From the NCBI GenBank assembly GCA_949287225.1, contig CASEFP010000092.1, forward strand, positions 1 to 52,661: 52,661 nt of DNA. The letters are read 5' to 3'. Under the pieces are notes generated by a model, which was given only the letters and a program-made list of their open reading frames with translations, was not told where the DNA came from and did no database searches. This stretch comes from an uncultured Lentisphaeria bacterium (GTDB lineage Bacteria > Verrucomicrobiota > Lentisphaeria > Victivallales > UBA1829). Below, piece after piece: positions 8,240 through 18,047 of the stretch. The number at the start of each line of letters is the position of its first letter. The first letter of the stretch is position 1. The position numbers were made by a program, and so were the translations under genes.

Positions 8240-9751
8240 ATGTTAAAGAAAATCTTCGCTCTGATCGCAGTGGCGGGTGTGGCCGTTGGAGCAATGGCCG
8301 CGGACAGTGAAAAAGTCTTTGTCCCGCTGAAAGGAATCGTCATTCTGACCCCCGGCTTCCGGGCGACCGACATCAATATCACCGACCGGGGGATCATCTC
8401 CGCGGAACCGATCGCGAACGACCAGATCCGCGTAACCGGCCTGGCAGTCGGGAAATCCGATCTGCACATCACCGCCGGAACGGTTGCAAAACTTTACACT
8501 GTGACGGTCAATGACAATGTGCGTGAAGTGTTCAATGCGCTGCGGAGGGATCTGGACAGCGTTCCGGAAGTCGAAATCAGCATCAACGGCAACAGAGTCG
8601 TCCTGAAAGGCGAGGTTTCCAGTATTGAAGGATGGGAAACGCTGCTCAAAGTTCTTCCCGGATACGGCGCCAACGTCACCAATCTGACCATCTTCCGCCC
8701 CGCGCCGGAGATCATGCTGTCCCTGAAAAAGCTGTTTGAAAAATCCGGCTTCAAGGTGGTTCAGGATATCACCGACCTTTCCCCGGGCACATTGTCTCTG
8801 CAGAACGAAAAGGATACGCTGATTCTGCGCGGCTCCGTTTACTGCCAGGAGGATCTGACCACCATCCGGCAGCTGATTTCCACGCAGGACTGGATCTCCC
8901 TCGACGGAAAGGACAGGAGCAAGCCCGTTAAATTCATCAGCAAAGTCGTCATCAAGCCGACGCTTCTGGATGTCGGCGTGGTATTCGTCGGCGTCAAGCA
9001 GGCCGATACCAGCGCGATCGGCGCAAATCTCCTGAAAGGCGGAGTGAACATCGCGCAGGGGTTCAACTTCTCCACCATTTTCAACGGCGGAACCAACCAG
9101 AGCTACAATCTCGGAGCCGATGTCAGCACCATTCTGAATCTGATGGCGGAAAGCGGCTGCAAGCGCTTCCATCGTGCCGGACACCTGAGTTTCATGAGCA
9201 ATGAATCCAACGAGTTCAAGGTCCTGCATGAAGGCGGCACGCTGAAAGTCCGTGTCTACGGCGGCGCCGGCGGAACCGGAACCCTGAACGACGTCCCCTA
9301 CGGTTTCATCATGCGCGCCAAAGGCGGTTTGATCGGCAACGACCGCGTCAAACTTGACCTGCAGATTGAAATCAGCACTCCCGCGCTTCAGGAGAACAAC
9401 GACTACGATCTCAAACAGACCAAGGTTTCCACGACAGTCGTCGCCAAACTCGGCGAAACCGTGGCGCTGGGCGGCATGAAGGACATGATCGAGGAAAGTT
9501 CCGGACCCTCCGGCATTCCGTTCCTCCGCAAGGTCCCGGTGCTGAACTGGATCTGCGCCGAATCGACCGACTCCTTCAACGACAATCAGGTGCTGCTTCT
9601 GGTCTATCCGCAGGTCGCCGGACGGACGCCGCCGCTGAAGATGCCGCCTTCCGCGGAAACCGCGGACACGCTGGAGGAATCCGGGAAAAGCAACCGGCAG
9701 CGCACCCGGGAAGCCGATGAGAAAAAGAGCTTCTGGGAACGCTGGTTCTAA
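8240..9751 (+). CDS. cpaC: Tad secretin CpaC (RcpA)
   Basis: A 503-residue protein with a signal peptide ending at AMA. The N-terminal half has pilus/BON-like domains (VPLKGIVILTPGF near the start; VREVFNALRRDLDSVPEVEISINGNRVVLKG later). The C-terminal half is the secretin barrel, recognised from the signature ETVALGGM followed by SGIPFLRKVPVLNWIC and NDNQVLLLVYPQV. It should form the outer-membrane channel for the pilus or secreted substrate. AAGGAG precedes the ATG. The polar Ser/Arg-rich tail after the barrel is longer than usual. Confidence 0.88.
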   Translation: MLKKIFALIAVAGVAVGAMAADSEKVFVPLKGIVILTPGFRATDINITDRGIISAEPIANDQIRVTGLAVGKSDLHITAGTVAKLYTVTVNDNVREVFNALRRDLDSVPEVEISINGNRVVLKGEVSSIEGWETLLKVLPGYGANVTNLTIFRPAPEIMLSLKKLFEKSGFKVVQDITDLSPGTLSLQNEKDTLILRGSVYCQEDLTTIRQLISTQDWISLDGKDRSKPVKFISKVVIKPTLLDVGVVFVGVKQADTSAIGANLLKGGVNIAQGFNFSTIFNGGTNQSYNLGADVSTILNLMAESGCKRFHRAGHLSFMSNESNEFKVLHEGGTLKVRVYGGAGGTGTLNDVPYGFIMRAKGGLIGNDRVKLDLQIEISTPALQENNDYDLKQTKVSTTVVAKLGETVALGGMKDMIEESSGPSGIPFLRKVPVLNWICAESTDSFNDNQVLLLVYPQVAGRTPPLKMPPSAETADTLEESGKSNRQRTREADEKKSFWERWF

Positions 9752-9771
9752 TTCGGAAATGAGGTGAAAGA

Positions 9772-11430
9772 ATGTTTCTGCAAATCATCGAAGCAAACGG
9801 GACAGCCCGCCATATCGACCTCGGCGACAAAGAGGGAGAATGGCTGATCGGGCGTTCCGACAACTGCGATATCCGTCTTCCGGAAAGTTCGGTGTCGAGA
9901 AAACACGCGAAGCTTTTCGGCGGGCCGGAAACATTCTTCATCACAGATCTCGGCAGCGGAATCGGAACACGCAATCAGAACGGGCTGATTACCGCGGCCA
10001 CGGAATTCAGCCTGAGCGATTCCGTTTCCATCGGCCCGTTCCAGCTCCGGCTGGTGAAATCGGCCCATTCCGCTCCGCCGAAGCAGTCGGCGGTCGAAGG
10101 AGAAAAGAGCGCATCCCGCACGTTTGATTTTGATGACACCAACGTTCTCTACACGGACGAACTGATGGCGCTCAAGACACGGATTCACAATTATGTGCTG
10201 GGGAAATTGAATCTTCAGGAAATCGCGACCAAGCAGATCGCAAATGACGAAATGCGCGAAAAACTGCTTGCCGCGCTTGACCTGTCGCTCAAAGAGCTGC
10301 GCCATGAATTGCCGCACACCATTCCGCTGGAAAAGCTGCGGGAGTCTCTGCTGGACGAACTCACCGGATACGGACCGATCTCCCCTCTGCTGCGTTCCGA
10401 CAAGGTGGATGAAATCATGGTCAACGGCCCGGATCTGATTTTTGTGGAAAGTCACGGGCGTATTTACGAAACCGGAGCGCGTTTTTTCAACGACAAACAT
10501 CTCCATACGATTATTCAGCGTATTGTCGAGCCTCTTGGACGTCACATCGACGAGGCCAGTCCCATGGTGGACGCCCGTCTTCCGGACGGTTCCCGCGTCA
10601 ATGCGATCATCTCGCCTCTTTCGCTCCGCGGCGCTGCGGTGACGATCCGGAAGTTTGCGAAAAAGAAGCTGACCGCCGAGGACCTGATCGCCTTCGGGAG
10701 CATGACCCCCGGCATTGACCTGTTTCTGCGCGAGGCGGTGCGCGCCGCTCAGAACATTCTGGTTTCCGGAGGAACAGGATCAGGCAAAACGACGCTGCTC
10801 AACGTGCTTTCGCAGTATATCCCGGCGGATGAGCGCGTCATTACCATCGAGGATTCCGCCGAGTTGAAACTATCCCATCGCAATCTGGTGTCGCTGGAAT
10901 CGCGTCCCCCGAACATTGAAGGGAAAGGCCGGATTCAGATCCGGGATCTGGTCATCAACGCGCTGCGCATGCGTCCCGACCGGATCATCGTCGGGGAATG
11001 CCGCGGAGCGGAAGCCATGGACATGCTTCAGGCAATGAACACCGGTCACGACGGTTCGCTCACCACCTGCCACGCAAATTCGCCGAGGGACGCGATTTCC
11101 CGTCTGGAAAACATGGTGCTGATGTCGGGGATTGATTTCCCGATCACCGCCATCCGCGAGCAGATCGCCTCCGCCGTCAATCTAATTATCCAGCAGAACC
11201 GCCTGCCCGACGGATCGCGCAAAATTGTGCAGATCTCCGAGATTACCGGACGGGAAAAAGACATTGTGCTGATGCATGATATTTTCGTTTACAAGCAGAC
11301 CGGATATGATGAAAACGGGAAAATTGTCGGGGAATATTATCCGACGGGAAATATTCCGGCCTTTGTGGAAAGACTTCGCCAGAAAGGCGATCTCCAACTC
11401 GACATGTCCGTGTTTGTGCCCCGGGTATAA
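9772..11430 (+). CDS. cpaF: FHA domain-CpaF/TadA fusion ATPase
   Basis: A 552-residue fusion. Residues 15-90 form an FHA domain: GRSDNCDIRLP with Arg28, VSRKH with Ser42 and His45, and a degenerate NG-type loop. A linker leads to a CpaF/TadA secretion ATPase with a Walker A motif (GGTGSGKTT, Lys339), LPDGSRVNAI, Asp/Glu boxes (ITIEDSAEL), Walker B (DRIIVGECRG) and a His box (TTCHANSPRDA). CpaF powers pilin polymerisation at the inner membrane together with TadB and TadC, which follow. The FHA domain provides a way to recruit the ATPase to a phospho-Thr, probably on the nearby kinase or FHA proteins. FHA-CpaF fusions are known elsewhere, so the fusion itself is not new. Confidence 0.9.
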   Translation: MFLQIIEANGTARHIDLGDKEGEWLIGRSDNCDIRLPESSVSRKHAKLFGGPETFFITDLGSGIGTRNQNGLITAATEFSLSDSVSIGPFQLRLVKSAHSAPPKQSAVEGEKSASRTFDFDDTNVLYTDELMALKTRIHNYVLGKLNLQEIATKQIANDEMREKLLAALDLSLKELRHELPHTIPLEKLRESLLDELTGYGPISPLLRSDKVDEIMVNGPDLIFVESHGRIYETGARFFNDKHLHTIIQRIVEPLGRHIDEASPMVDARLPDGSRVNAIISPLSLRGAAVTIRKFAKKKLTAEDLIAFGSMTPGIDLFLREAVRAAQNILVSGGTGSGKTTLLNVLSQYIPADERVITIEDSAELKLSHRNLVSLESRPPNIEGKGRIQIRDLVINALRMRPDRIIVGECRGAEAMDMLQAMNTGHDGSLTTCHANSPRDAISRLENMVLMSGIDFPITAIREQIASAVNLIIQQNRLPDGSRKIVQISEITGREKDIVLMHDIFVYKQTGYDENGKIVGEYYPTGNIPAFVERLRQKGDLQLDMSVFVPRV

Positions 11431-11444
11431 GGAGGAAATCATTG

Positions 11445-12311
11445 ATGCACTGGTTCGTTCTTCTCATGGTGTTTGCCGCGGTGTCCGGCATCTGCTACAT
11501 TCTCTGCCGCACGCTGTTCTCCGATCTGGATCACAGCGGAACGGAGCGTTCCGGCGGCTGGGACGGACGGACGCAGCTGGAATATTTCATCTCCAAACCC
11601 AAACTCCGGAAAATTCAGATCTGCTTTGCCACCGTCGGCGCCCTGATCATGCTCTGCCTGCTGCTGGTGGCGGGGGTCACCGTCTGGGCGATTCCGATTC
11701 TCATGCTGATGGCGGGAGGGGCCGCGTATGCGCTTCCGCTTCTGTATTATAAAAACAAGGTGAAAAAGCGTTGCCTCGCGTTTAAAAGCAGACTGCTGGA
11801 TGTGGTGCTCGGCCTGAACAACGGCATGCGTTCCGGCGTGGCGTTGCCGCAGGCGCTGGAGGTTGTCGGGCGGGACATCGGCGGAGTCATGCAGGAGGAA
11901 ATTTCCATGACGCTTTACGAATATCGTCTCGGCGTCGATCTGACCGAAGCGCTTGTCCGGCTGGAAAAACGGATGCCGGATGACAATCTGAAACTTTTCG
12001 TCACGGCGGTCGGCATCTCCCAGCAGACCGGAGGAAGTCTCTCGGACATTCTGGACAAGATCATCGACACGATCCGCCAGCGTTCCATCATGGAGGACAA
12101 GATCAACACTCTGACCGCACAGGGCAAGTTTGAATCCATCATCATGGCCTGTGCTCCTCTCATGGCGTTCGTGATTCTTTATCTGCTGGACCGCCAGCTG
12201 ATGCTGCCGCTGGTCACCACCGTGCTCGGATGGGCGGCGATCTGCGTGGTTCTGATTCTGGAAACCGTCGGGTATCTCTTCATTAAAAAAATCGTCACGG
12301 TTGAAATATGA
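11445..12311 (+). CDS. tadB: Tad inner-membrane protein TadB (GspF-like)
   Basis: A 288-residue protein with two N-terminal helices, a cytoplasmic helical GspF-type domain (LLDVVLGLNNGMRSGVALPQALE... GISQQTGGSLSDILDKI) and C-terminal helices (MAFVILYLLD and a following segment). The LxxGxSLPQAL-like and QTGGSLSDIL motifs are typical of TadB. It should form the inner-membrane platform with TadC on which CpaF acts. GGAGG at 11431-11435 favours the ATG at 11445. A TTG three bases earlier is possible. Confidence 0.85.
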   Translation: MHWFVLLMVFAAVSGICYILCRTLFSDLDHSGTERSGGWDGRTQLEYFISKPKLRKIQICFATVGALIMLCLLLVAGVTVWAIPILMLMAGGAAYALPLLYYKNKVKKRCLAFKSRLLDVVLGLNNGMRSGVALPQALEVVGRDIGGVMQEEISMTLYEYRLGVDLTEALVRLEKRMPDDNLKLFVTAVGISQQTGGSLSDILDKIIDTIRQRSIMEDKINTLTAQGKFESIIMACAPLMAFVILYLLDRQLMLPLVTTVLGWAAICVVLILETVGYLFIKKIVTVEI

Positions 12312-12333
12312 AACAGGAAAGGAGGCCGGAATC

Positions 12334-13242
12334 ATGGATGAACAAGTTTATATGCTGCTGGCGCGCCTGTTGAGCTTTCTTTCCGCGTTTCTGCTGGTGA
12401 TCGGACTGAAATTCTATTTTTCCGGGAAGAACAGGAACAGAGGAGCGTATTCCGATCCGCGACTGCCGTTCACCTTCCGGGAATTCCACAATGAAATCAA
12501 GATTCTGAAGGATACGTTCGGTTCGGGCATGAAACAGCTCTTCTGGAGCAAGAGCGAAGCCATCGCCAAAGACCTGAAGTTGGCGGCTCTGCCGCTTGAT
12601 CCGGCGGATGTTTTCGGCGCCCAGCTTCTCTGGGCGGTGTTGCTCGCCGCATGCGGAATCGTATTTATGCTGCTTCTCGAAATGGATCTCTCATATGTCG
12701 TTACGGCGATTTTTATCGCGGGCTTCATCGGATGGCTGATTCCGATTGTGCAGATTCAGAATCTGGCACAGGAAAGGCAGACTTCCATCCGCCGCGCCCT
12801 GCCCTTCTCCATCGACCTGATTTCCTCCGCTATGACCGCGGGACTGGATTTCTCCGCCGCCGTCCGCTACTATGTGGAGCATTCGGAAGTCTGTCCCCTG
12901 ACACAGGAGTTCGGCGTCACGCTGAAGATGCTCGAACTCGGCAACAACCGGAACGATGCGTTGAAAGCCATGGCGGACCGCCTTTGCATCGACGAATTCC
13001 GAAGCATGGTCAATGCCGTGATTCAGGGAACCGAAATGGGCGCTTCCATCACAGACACGCTGCGGATCAACGCCGCGGAAATGCGGCGCGTCCGGGTCGC
13101 GGCGGCGGAGCGCAGGGCACAGCGCGCGCCTTCGCTCATGATGATCCCGATGGCTTTGTTTATCATGCCCTCGGTATTCATCATCATTTTCGTGCCGATC
13201 TATCTTCGTGTTCAATCCTCCGGCATGGCAGGAATGTTTTAA
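12334..13242 (+). CDS. tadC: Tad inner-membrane protein TadC (GspF-like)
   Basis: A 302-residue protein with an N-terminal helix, a paired central helix region (LLWAVLLAACGIVFMLLLEM; VVTAIFIAGFIGWLIPIV), then the GspF domain (SIRRALPFSIDLISSAMTAG) and a C-terminal helix (MIPMALFIMPSVFIIIFVPIY). The RxALPxxIDLxxxxxxAG pattern is typical of TadC. AAAGGAGG at 12318-12325 with 8 bases of spacing fixes the start at 12334 rather than the in-frame TTG at 12301. It pairs with TadB. Confidence 0.85.
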   Translation: MDEQVYMLLARLLSFLSAFLLVIGLKFYFSGKNRNRGAYSDPRLPFTFREFHNEIKILKDTFGSGMKQLFWSKSEAIAKDLKLAALPLDPADVFGAQLLWAVLLAACGIVFMLLLEMDLSYVVTAIFIAGFIGWLIPIVQIQNLAQERQTSIRRALPFSIDLISSAMTAGLDFSAAVRYYVEHSEVCPLTQEFGVTLKMLELGNNRNDALKAMADRLCIDEFRSMVNAVIQGTEMGASITDTLRINAAEMRRVRVAAAERRAQRAPSLMMIPMALFIMPSVFIIIFVPIYLRVQSSGMAGMF

Positions 13243-13254
13243 GGGAGAAATCAT

Positions 13255-14847
13255 ATGATCCGATATCTCATATACGTCAATCATGAAAAAACGCAGGAAG
13301 GGGAGTTGTCTCCGGGCGAACACCTCGCGGGGCGTTCCCATTCCGCGGACATTCACCTTACGGAACCGGATGTTTCCGGAAAACATCTGAAACTGGATGT
13401 GACAGCGGAAGGGGTTTTTGCGGAAAACCTGAGTTCTCACGGCACAATGTTCCGGGGCGCTCCTCTGGACAGCCGGAGAAAAATGAACGACGGCGATCTG
13501 CTTTGTCTTGGGAAAAAAGTGGAAATCCGCCTGAACATTCAGGAGGAGAGTTCTGCTCCCGAAGGAGAAGAAAAGAAAACCGTCATTCCCGCAGCGCCTC
13601 CGCCCGCGGATGCCGACGATCCGGATAAAACGGCGATTCCGTCGCAGCAGGTCACCGACAAACCGACATCTTTCACCGATGACAGGAACAAGACGGCCGT
13701 TCCGGGGAAAGACGGGGGAAACAGTCCGGAACCGCAGGAGCAGGTTTCCACTCCCGGAACCGGGGAGGAAGTCCGGAAAACGGATGTGATGCGCACCCGT
13801 CTTGCCAGCGTGGAGGAGATGAATCTTCTGCGCAACGCGGATCGCAAGCGCTCCACGGGAAAACTGTTCAAATATATTCTCGGCGGCATCGGCGCGGTTG
13901 CCGTGCTGGTTCTGCTTTATTCCCTGAAATCGTCGCCCAAAGAGGTGAACCTGACCTGGCCGGTCGGATCGGACGGCTATGAACTCGGAGCGTTCACCGA
14001 TCCGGGCAACGGCGGACACAGGGCCGGAGCGTTTTCACTGGCCTATCCGAGCATCAAAGGGAAAACCAGAGTGGAACAGAAACCGGGACGAATCACCATC
14101 ACCACGCGCTTCGGAAAAGACGCCTCGGTTCCGCTTCGGATCATCTTCCTTCAAAGACAATCCATCGACTTTCTGAACAAGGAGCGAAAACAGGTGTTTT
14201 CCTCGATGCTGAGCGATCTGCAGAAAGAGAATAAAAGATGGAATCTGGCGCAAATTTCCGATGTTTTTTTCATCGGATCTGAAAACGGTCTACCCTGCCT
14301 GAGCGTCGAATACCGCCGCGAGGCGGACAACGAGTCCTGGTATGGGGAAATTCTGTTTTTCCGCACAGGAGATCAGGCATACATGAGAATGGCGGAAACT
14401 CCGGTTTCGGAACGCGCCCGCGGGCAGAACTTCATATCCAACACGCCGTTCCTGAAATTTTCCACGCAGTATCTGCAGGGGCATTGGGAGGGCAATCCCG
14501 ATTACAAGGGGGGAGCCGATACCTCCGTAATGATGGACGAAGTCTCCAAACACCTGTCAAAACAGGCGCCGTTTGAATGGGCGAGAACGTATCTTCTGCT
14601 TCAGAACACCCTGATGGAAAGTGTCAGAAACAGCAATCAGGCGCTGATGCAGAACGCGCTTACGCAGCTGCGGCGTCTCCGTTCCATGCAGACGATCTGG
14701 TACAACAGCCAGAAGATCCAGTATTACGAGGCGAATCTGAAAAATGACCGTCAGCAGGAGAGTGCGATTCTCGAATTATGCAAAACCGTTTTCTCCTCTC
14801 CTGACGATCTGCGCTACTTCACACTCAGGAGGAACGTATGGGAGTAA
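13255..14847 (+). CDS. Membrane-anchored FHA-domain protein
   Basis: A 530-residue protein. An N-terminal FHA domain (about 15-95) shows AGRSHSADIHL, VSGKHLKL and SSHGTMF; the usual NGT is HGT. A disordered Pro/Thr-rich linker then has three KT(V/A)(I/V)P motifs, followed by one membrane helix near 205-223 and a soluble C-terminal region of about 300 residues with no recognised fold. The FHA domain faces the cytoplasm, so the protein could link a phosphorylated partner to the envelope machinery. It follows TadC by 12 bases, and its last codons overlap the next FHA gene by 10 bases, implying coupled expression. Confidence 0.8.
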   Translation: MIRYLIYVNHEKTQEGELSPGEHLAGRSHSADIHLTEPDVSGKHLKLDVTAEGVFAENLSSHGTMFRGAPLDSRRKMNDGDLLCLGKKVEIRLNIQEESSAPEGEEKKTVIPAAPPPADADDPDKTAIPSQQVTDKPTSFTDDRNKTAVPGKDGGNSPEPQEQVSTPGTGEEVRKTDVMRTRLASVEEMNLLRNADRKRSTGKLFKYILGGIGAVAVLVLLYSLKSSPKEVNLTWPVGSDGYELGAFTDPGNGGHRAGAFSLAYPSIKGKTRVEQKPGRITITTRFGKDASVPLRIIFLQRQSIDFLNKERKQVFSSMLSDLQKENKRWNLAQISDVFFIGSENGLPCLSVEYRREADNESWYGEILFFRTGDQAYMRMAETPVSERARGQNFISNTPFLKFSTQYLQGHWEGNPDYKGGADTSVMMDEVSKHLSKQAPFEWARTYLLLQNTLMESVRNSNQALMQNALTQLRRLRSMQTIWYNSQKIQYYEANLKNDRQQESAILELCKTVFSSPDDLRYFTLRRNVWE

Positions 14848-17216
14848 GCCATTCGAAAAGCAGTATATTCAAGCGGATGTTCTCCCGCGAGACGTTCCAT
14901 CATTTTCACAATACCGTGGTGCGCGGTCTTGCCCTGAAGAAGTCTTCTCCGGAACGGCTGAGCCTCCGCCTTGAATTCAATCACAAGGTGTTGTACGAGG
15001 TTTCCGATCTGTCCGCTTCCGATACCATCACGATCGGGAGAAGCGCGGACTGCACCTGGGTGATTCCCAAGGAGGACAATGTCGCCAGCGGGCACCATGC
15101 CGTCATTTTGATGCGCAAGGGTCGTCTGTGTCTGCGTGATACCGGAAGCCGGAATGGAATTTTCTACAAGACACGGAAAATTCAGGAAAAAAATCTTGCC
15201 GCGGACGATCAGTTCTCCATCGGAAACTGCACGCTTTATGTGGAGAAGCTCAAAGCGTCCAGCACCGCGCGGCATGAGCTGGTGTATCTCAACACCGACA
15301 GAAAAGGGCAGTCGATCCGGCTTGACAATCCCAGAATGGTGGCCGGTTCCGCCCCCGGCTGCGATATCGTCATCGACGAACAGCTCGTTTCGCAGCGTCA
15401 TGTCGAACTCAACAGCAAAGCGGATGGCTGCTGGCTTCGCGATCTCGGAAGTAAAAACGGCACGTTTGTAAACGGCACAAAACTCTCCGCCAGTACGGAG
15501 CGTCTGCTGGTGGACGACGATGTGATCAGCATCTCCTTTGTCGATTTCAAATTTGTGGACGGAACCGTTGAGCATTCCAAAATCAGAATATGGTCCAGTC
15601 TCGGCATCGTTGCAGCGACCATTTTCATTGTCCTGGTATTGAACTGGCTCTGGATGGGGGTCAAATCGTCTTCGGACACCTATTTGAATTACGCAAGGCG
15701 TGAGGCGGCCGCCGAACGGTTCGAGCAGGCGCGTGAATTCCTGAAGGAATCGCGTTCGCGCCGCGGGGCGGACGCAAATGAGATCGCTTACAACGAACTT
15801 GACCAGTCCATCGCAATATGGGGAAAGATTTTTGCCAACTGGGGAAAGGCAAAGTCGGCGCTGAATTCCGGAAACTGGGTCGAAGCCTCTCACATTCTCG
15901 GCATGATTACCGACGCCGACCCCAATGTGTGGGGATGGAACGACACCACCGCGCCGGAAATGCGGAAGGAGGCGTTCACCGTCAAAAAACTGCTGGATGC
16001 GTATCTTCTCGCGCAAACATCCATGCGCGATGACCGGAACCAGAAAAATCTCGCCGATTTGAAACAGTCCGTGCAGATCATCACCGGAATCGAAAAACTT
16101 TTCTCGCAGAAGTCTCCCGCCTATCTGAAAAAACTGCTGACGGATTCGGTGACTCTCCGCAAACAGATCGCGGACAATCTGCTGTATCTGGAAAAACTGG
16201 AGGCCATTCTTGCAAGAATCGAGGCGGAATCGGACAATCTCGCCCTGGTCCTGAGCGACCTGGATGAGTTGAAGCAGCATGCCGAACCGAACTTCCGCAT
16301 CCGAATTGAGAGCAGCATGGTTCCGCTGGCGATGCTGCAGCGGGCCGGAAAGCAGATCAAGCGCGCGATGATCGCGGTCCAGCAGCTGGAATTTGAGAAA
16401 CTCGATTCCATCCGTCTGGATCTTCCGACATTGGAACAGTGCGTCGTCAACGCGAACATTGCCACGCTCAGGAAACAGCAGGAGCGGCAGTTCGACATCA
16501 TCCTCTCGGTCGCGGCCAATCTGCGTCCGCTGATCCGCAATTTGAACGAGGCAGACTTGAACAAGGATACATCCATGCCGGAATGTGTCGCGATCTTTCA
16601 AAATCAGGAGGTCATGAAAAAAGTATTCTCCTGTGATGCGTTTGAGCGGAAAATGCCTTCCCGCCTGCGAACGGAACCGGCGGGGGAATACGACCGTGTC
16701 CTCGGGATTGAAGGATTCTTTGAATTCATCTATGCGCTTCCGGCCCCGTATGACCAATCCGTATACTCGGAGTTTCAGTTCCGCCCCGAAATCGTCAAAT
16801 TCAGAAATCTGCTCGGAGCGATTCAGACGTTCCGGACTTTCGCCGATCAGAAACACAACGAGTGGCTGCATTCCGGCGCGTTTCAGCGCCTGTATGAAAG
16901 TACCGGAGAGGTGCTGAAATTCCGCAACGAACTGGCAGCGAAATATTTCACGGCGAACTGCGAGTCCCTGCGGGAAAGCATCTTGAGCCGAGCCATCGCC
17001 ATTTTCCTGACGGGCGGGGAAATCAAGGAAACGGAAGTGGAATCCTTTACGCGCGACTTCAAAAAGATGCGCCTTCCCCTGATTAAACTGGGACGGGACT
17101 ACAATACCGCGTCGGACGAACAGAAAATTGAAATCAGAGATTCCATTCTCCGGCAGGGCATACCGGGTGATCCCGTGGTGCGCCGGATGTGGGGATTCAA
17201 GAAATATCCAAGGTGA
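14838..17216 (+). CDS. Double-FHA membrane protein
   Basis: A 792-residue protein with two FHA domains in tandem. The first is near 45-125 (IGRSADCTWVIP, SGHHAVI, TGSRNGIFY) and the second near 148-235 (AGSAPGCDIVID, VSQRHVEL, GSKNGTFVNG). A single membrane helix follows near 254-277 (SLGIVAATIFIVLVLNWLW). The remaining 500 or so residues look all-helical and Leu/Lys/Glu-rich, probably a long periplasmic helical domain. It lacks enzymatic motifs, so it is probably a scaffold reading phospho-Thr on the cytoplasmic side. In domain 2 the position of the usual Gly-Arg pair is Gly-Ser, so that domain may bind weakly. Confidence 0.82.
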   Translation: MGVSHSKSSIFKRMFSRETFHHFHNTVVRGLALKKSSPERLSLRLEFNHKVLYEVSDLSASDTITIGRSADCTWVIPKEDNVASGHHAVILMRKGRLCLRDTGSRNGIFYKTRKIQEKNLAADDQFSIGNCTLYVEKLKASSTARHELVYLNTDRKGQSIRLDNPRMVAGSAPGCDIVIDEQLVSQRHVELNSKADGCWLRDLGSKNGTFVNGTKLSASTERLLVDDDVISISFVDFKFVDGTVEHSKIRIWSSLGIVAATIFIVLVLNWLWMGVKSSSDTYLNYARREAAAERFEQAREFLKESRSRRGADANEIAYNELDQSIAIWGKIFANWGKAKSALNSGNWVEASHILGMITDADPNVWGWNDTTAPEMRKEAFTVKKLLDAYLLAQTSMRDDRNQKNLADLKQSVQIITGIEKLFSQKSPAYLKKLLTDSVTLRKQIADNLLYLEKLEAILARIEAESDNLALVLSDLDELKQHAEPNFRIRIESSMVPLAMLQRAGKQIKRAMIAVQQLEFEKLDSIRLDLPTLEQCVVNANIATLRKQQERQFDIILSVAANLRPLIRNLNEADLNKDTSMPECVAIFQNQEVMKKVFSCDAFERKMPSRLRTEPAGEYDRVLGIEGFFEFIYALPAPYDQSVYSEFQFRPEIVKFRNLLGAIQTFRTFADQKHNEWLHSGAFQRLYESTGEVLKFRNELAAKYFTANCESLRESILSRAIAIFLTGGEIKETEVESFTRDFKKMRLPLIKLGRDYNTASDEQKIEIRDSILRQGIPGDPVVRRMWGFKKYPR

Positions 17217-17222
17217 CAACCA

Positions 17223-18047
17223 ATGCCGTATCTGCTGTTCCAGAAAAAATATTTCAGCGCCGGAGCATGTACCGACACCGGTTTGGTCCGCAGGGAAAAT
17301 CAGGACTCCTACCGGTGCCTCTCCTCCAGCGGTCTGTTTGTCGTTTCCGACGGCATGGGCGGCGGGGACGGCGGCGAACGGGCAAGTGCCATTGTCGTCC
17401 AGACCCTGGAGAAAGCAGTGGTTTCGCCTTTGAAAAATCTCTCGGCAATGGTAAGATTTTCCTATCAGGCGAACGCCGAAATCCAGAAATTCGCAGCAGC
17501 GAACAATATGCGCGGCATGGGGGCCACGATTGTCGGAATGATTCTCTCTCCGTTTCAGCCGACATGCGCAATGCTTTTTTCCGCCGGGGACAGCCGTTGT
17601 TACCGCCTGAGAAAAAAAGCCCTGGAGCTACTTACCACGGACCATACCATCGCCTCGGCTATGGGAGTAGCGGAAGAGAAACTGGCCAGGCATCTGCAGG
17701 GCGTTCTGACCAACGTCGCCGGGTGCGGTTCGAAATTCTTTCTCGAAACACGGGATCTGGAACTGATGGACAACGATCTTTATCTGCTCTGTTCGGACGG
17801 CGTTTCGCGTCAGCTTTCCGAACAGGAGATCAAACAGATTTTAAGTTCCGCTACCGCTCCGGGGCAGAAGGCGGAAGAGCTGATCGCCGCATCCTTGAAA
17901 CACGGCGGAATCGACAACGCGACCGCGATTGTAATTGCCTTTGGACAGCTTCCGGAAATCACTCCCGACGTCAGGGAAGAGGAAGCCGAAACGCCGGAAC
18001 CCCCGGACGGAGAGGAGGTGGACGATGTTACTCCGCCGACTGAATGA
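17223..18047 (+). CDS. PP2C-type Ser/Thr protein phosphatase
   Basis: A 274-residue PP2C/PPM phosphatase with all metal-binding motifs: RRENQDSY, VSDGMGGGDGG, GMGATIVG, SAGDSRCYRL, LLCSDGVS and DNATAIV. It has no membrane helix, so it should be cytoplasmic. The Glu/Pro-rich C-terminal tail is short. As the only phosphatase in the cluster it is the natural antagonist of the two kinases encoded here. It starts 6 bases after the double-FHA gene and its 3' end overlaps the next gene by 23 bases. Confidence 0.92.
   Translation: MPYLLFQKKYFSAGACTDTGLVRRENQDSYRCLSSSGLFVVSDGMGGGDGGERASAIVVQTLEKAVVSPLKNLSAMVRFSYQANAEIQKFAAANNMRGMGATIVGMILSPFQPTCAMLFSAGDSRCYRLRKKALELLTTDHTIASAMGVAEEKLARHLQGVLTNVAGCGSKFFLETRDLELMDNDLYLLCSDGVSRQLSEQEIKQILSSATAPGQKAEELIAASLKHGGIDNATAIVIAFGQLPEITPDVREEEAETPEPPDGEEVDDVTPPTE

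Noticed and set aside
12691..14019. A 442-codon minus-strand open frame across tadC and the FHA gene
   Set aside because: It is antisense to two supported genes, and His/Arg-rich composition marks it as a shadow.
14814..17219. An 801-codon open frame on the minus strand
   Set aside because: It is entirely antisense to the double-FHA gene, whose domains are clear. It has no ribosome binding site or recognisable motif and reflects codon bias.
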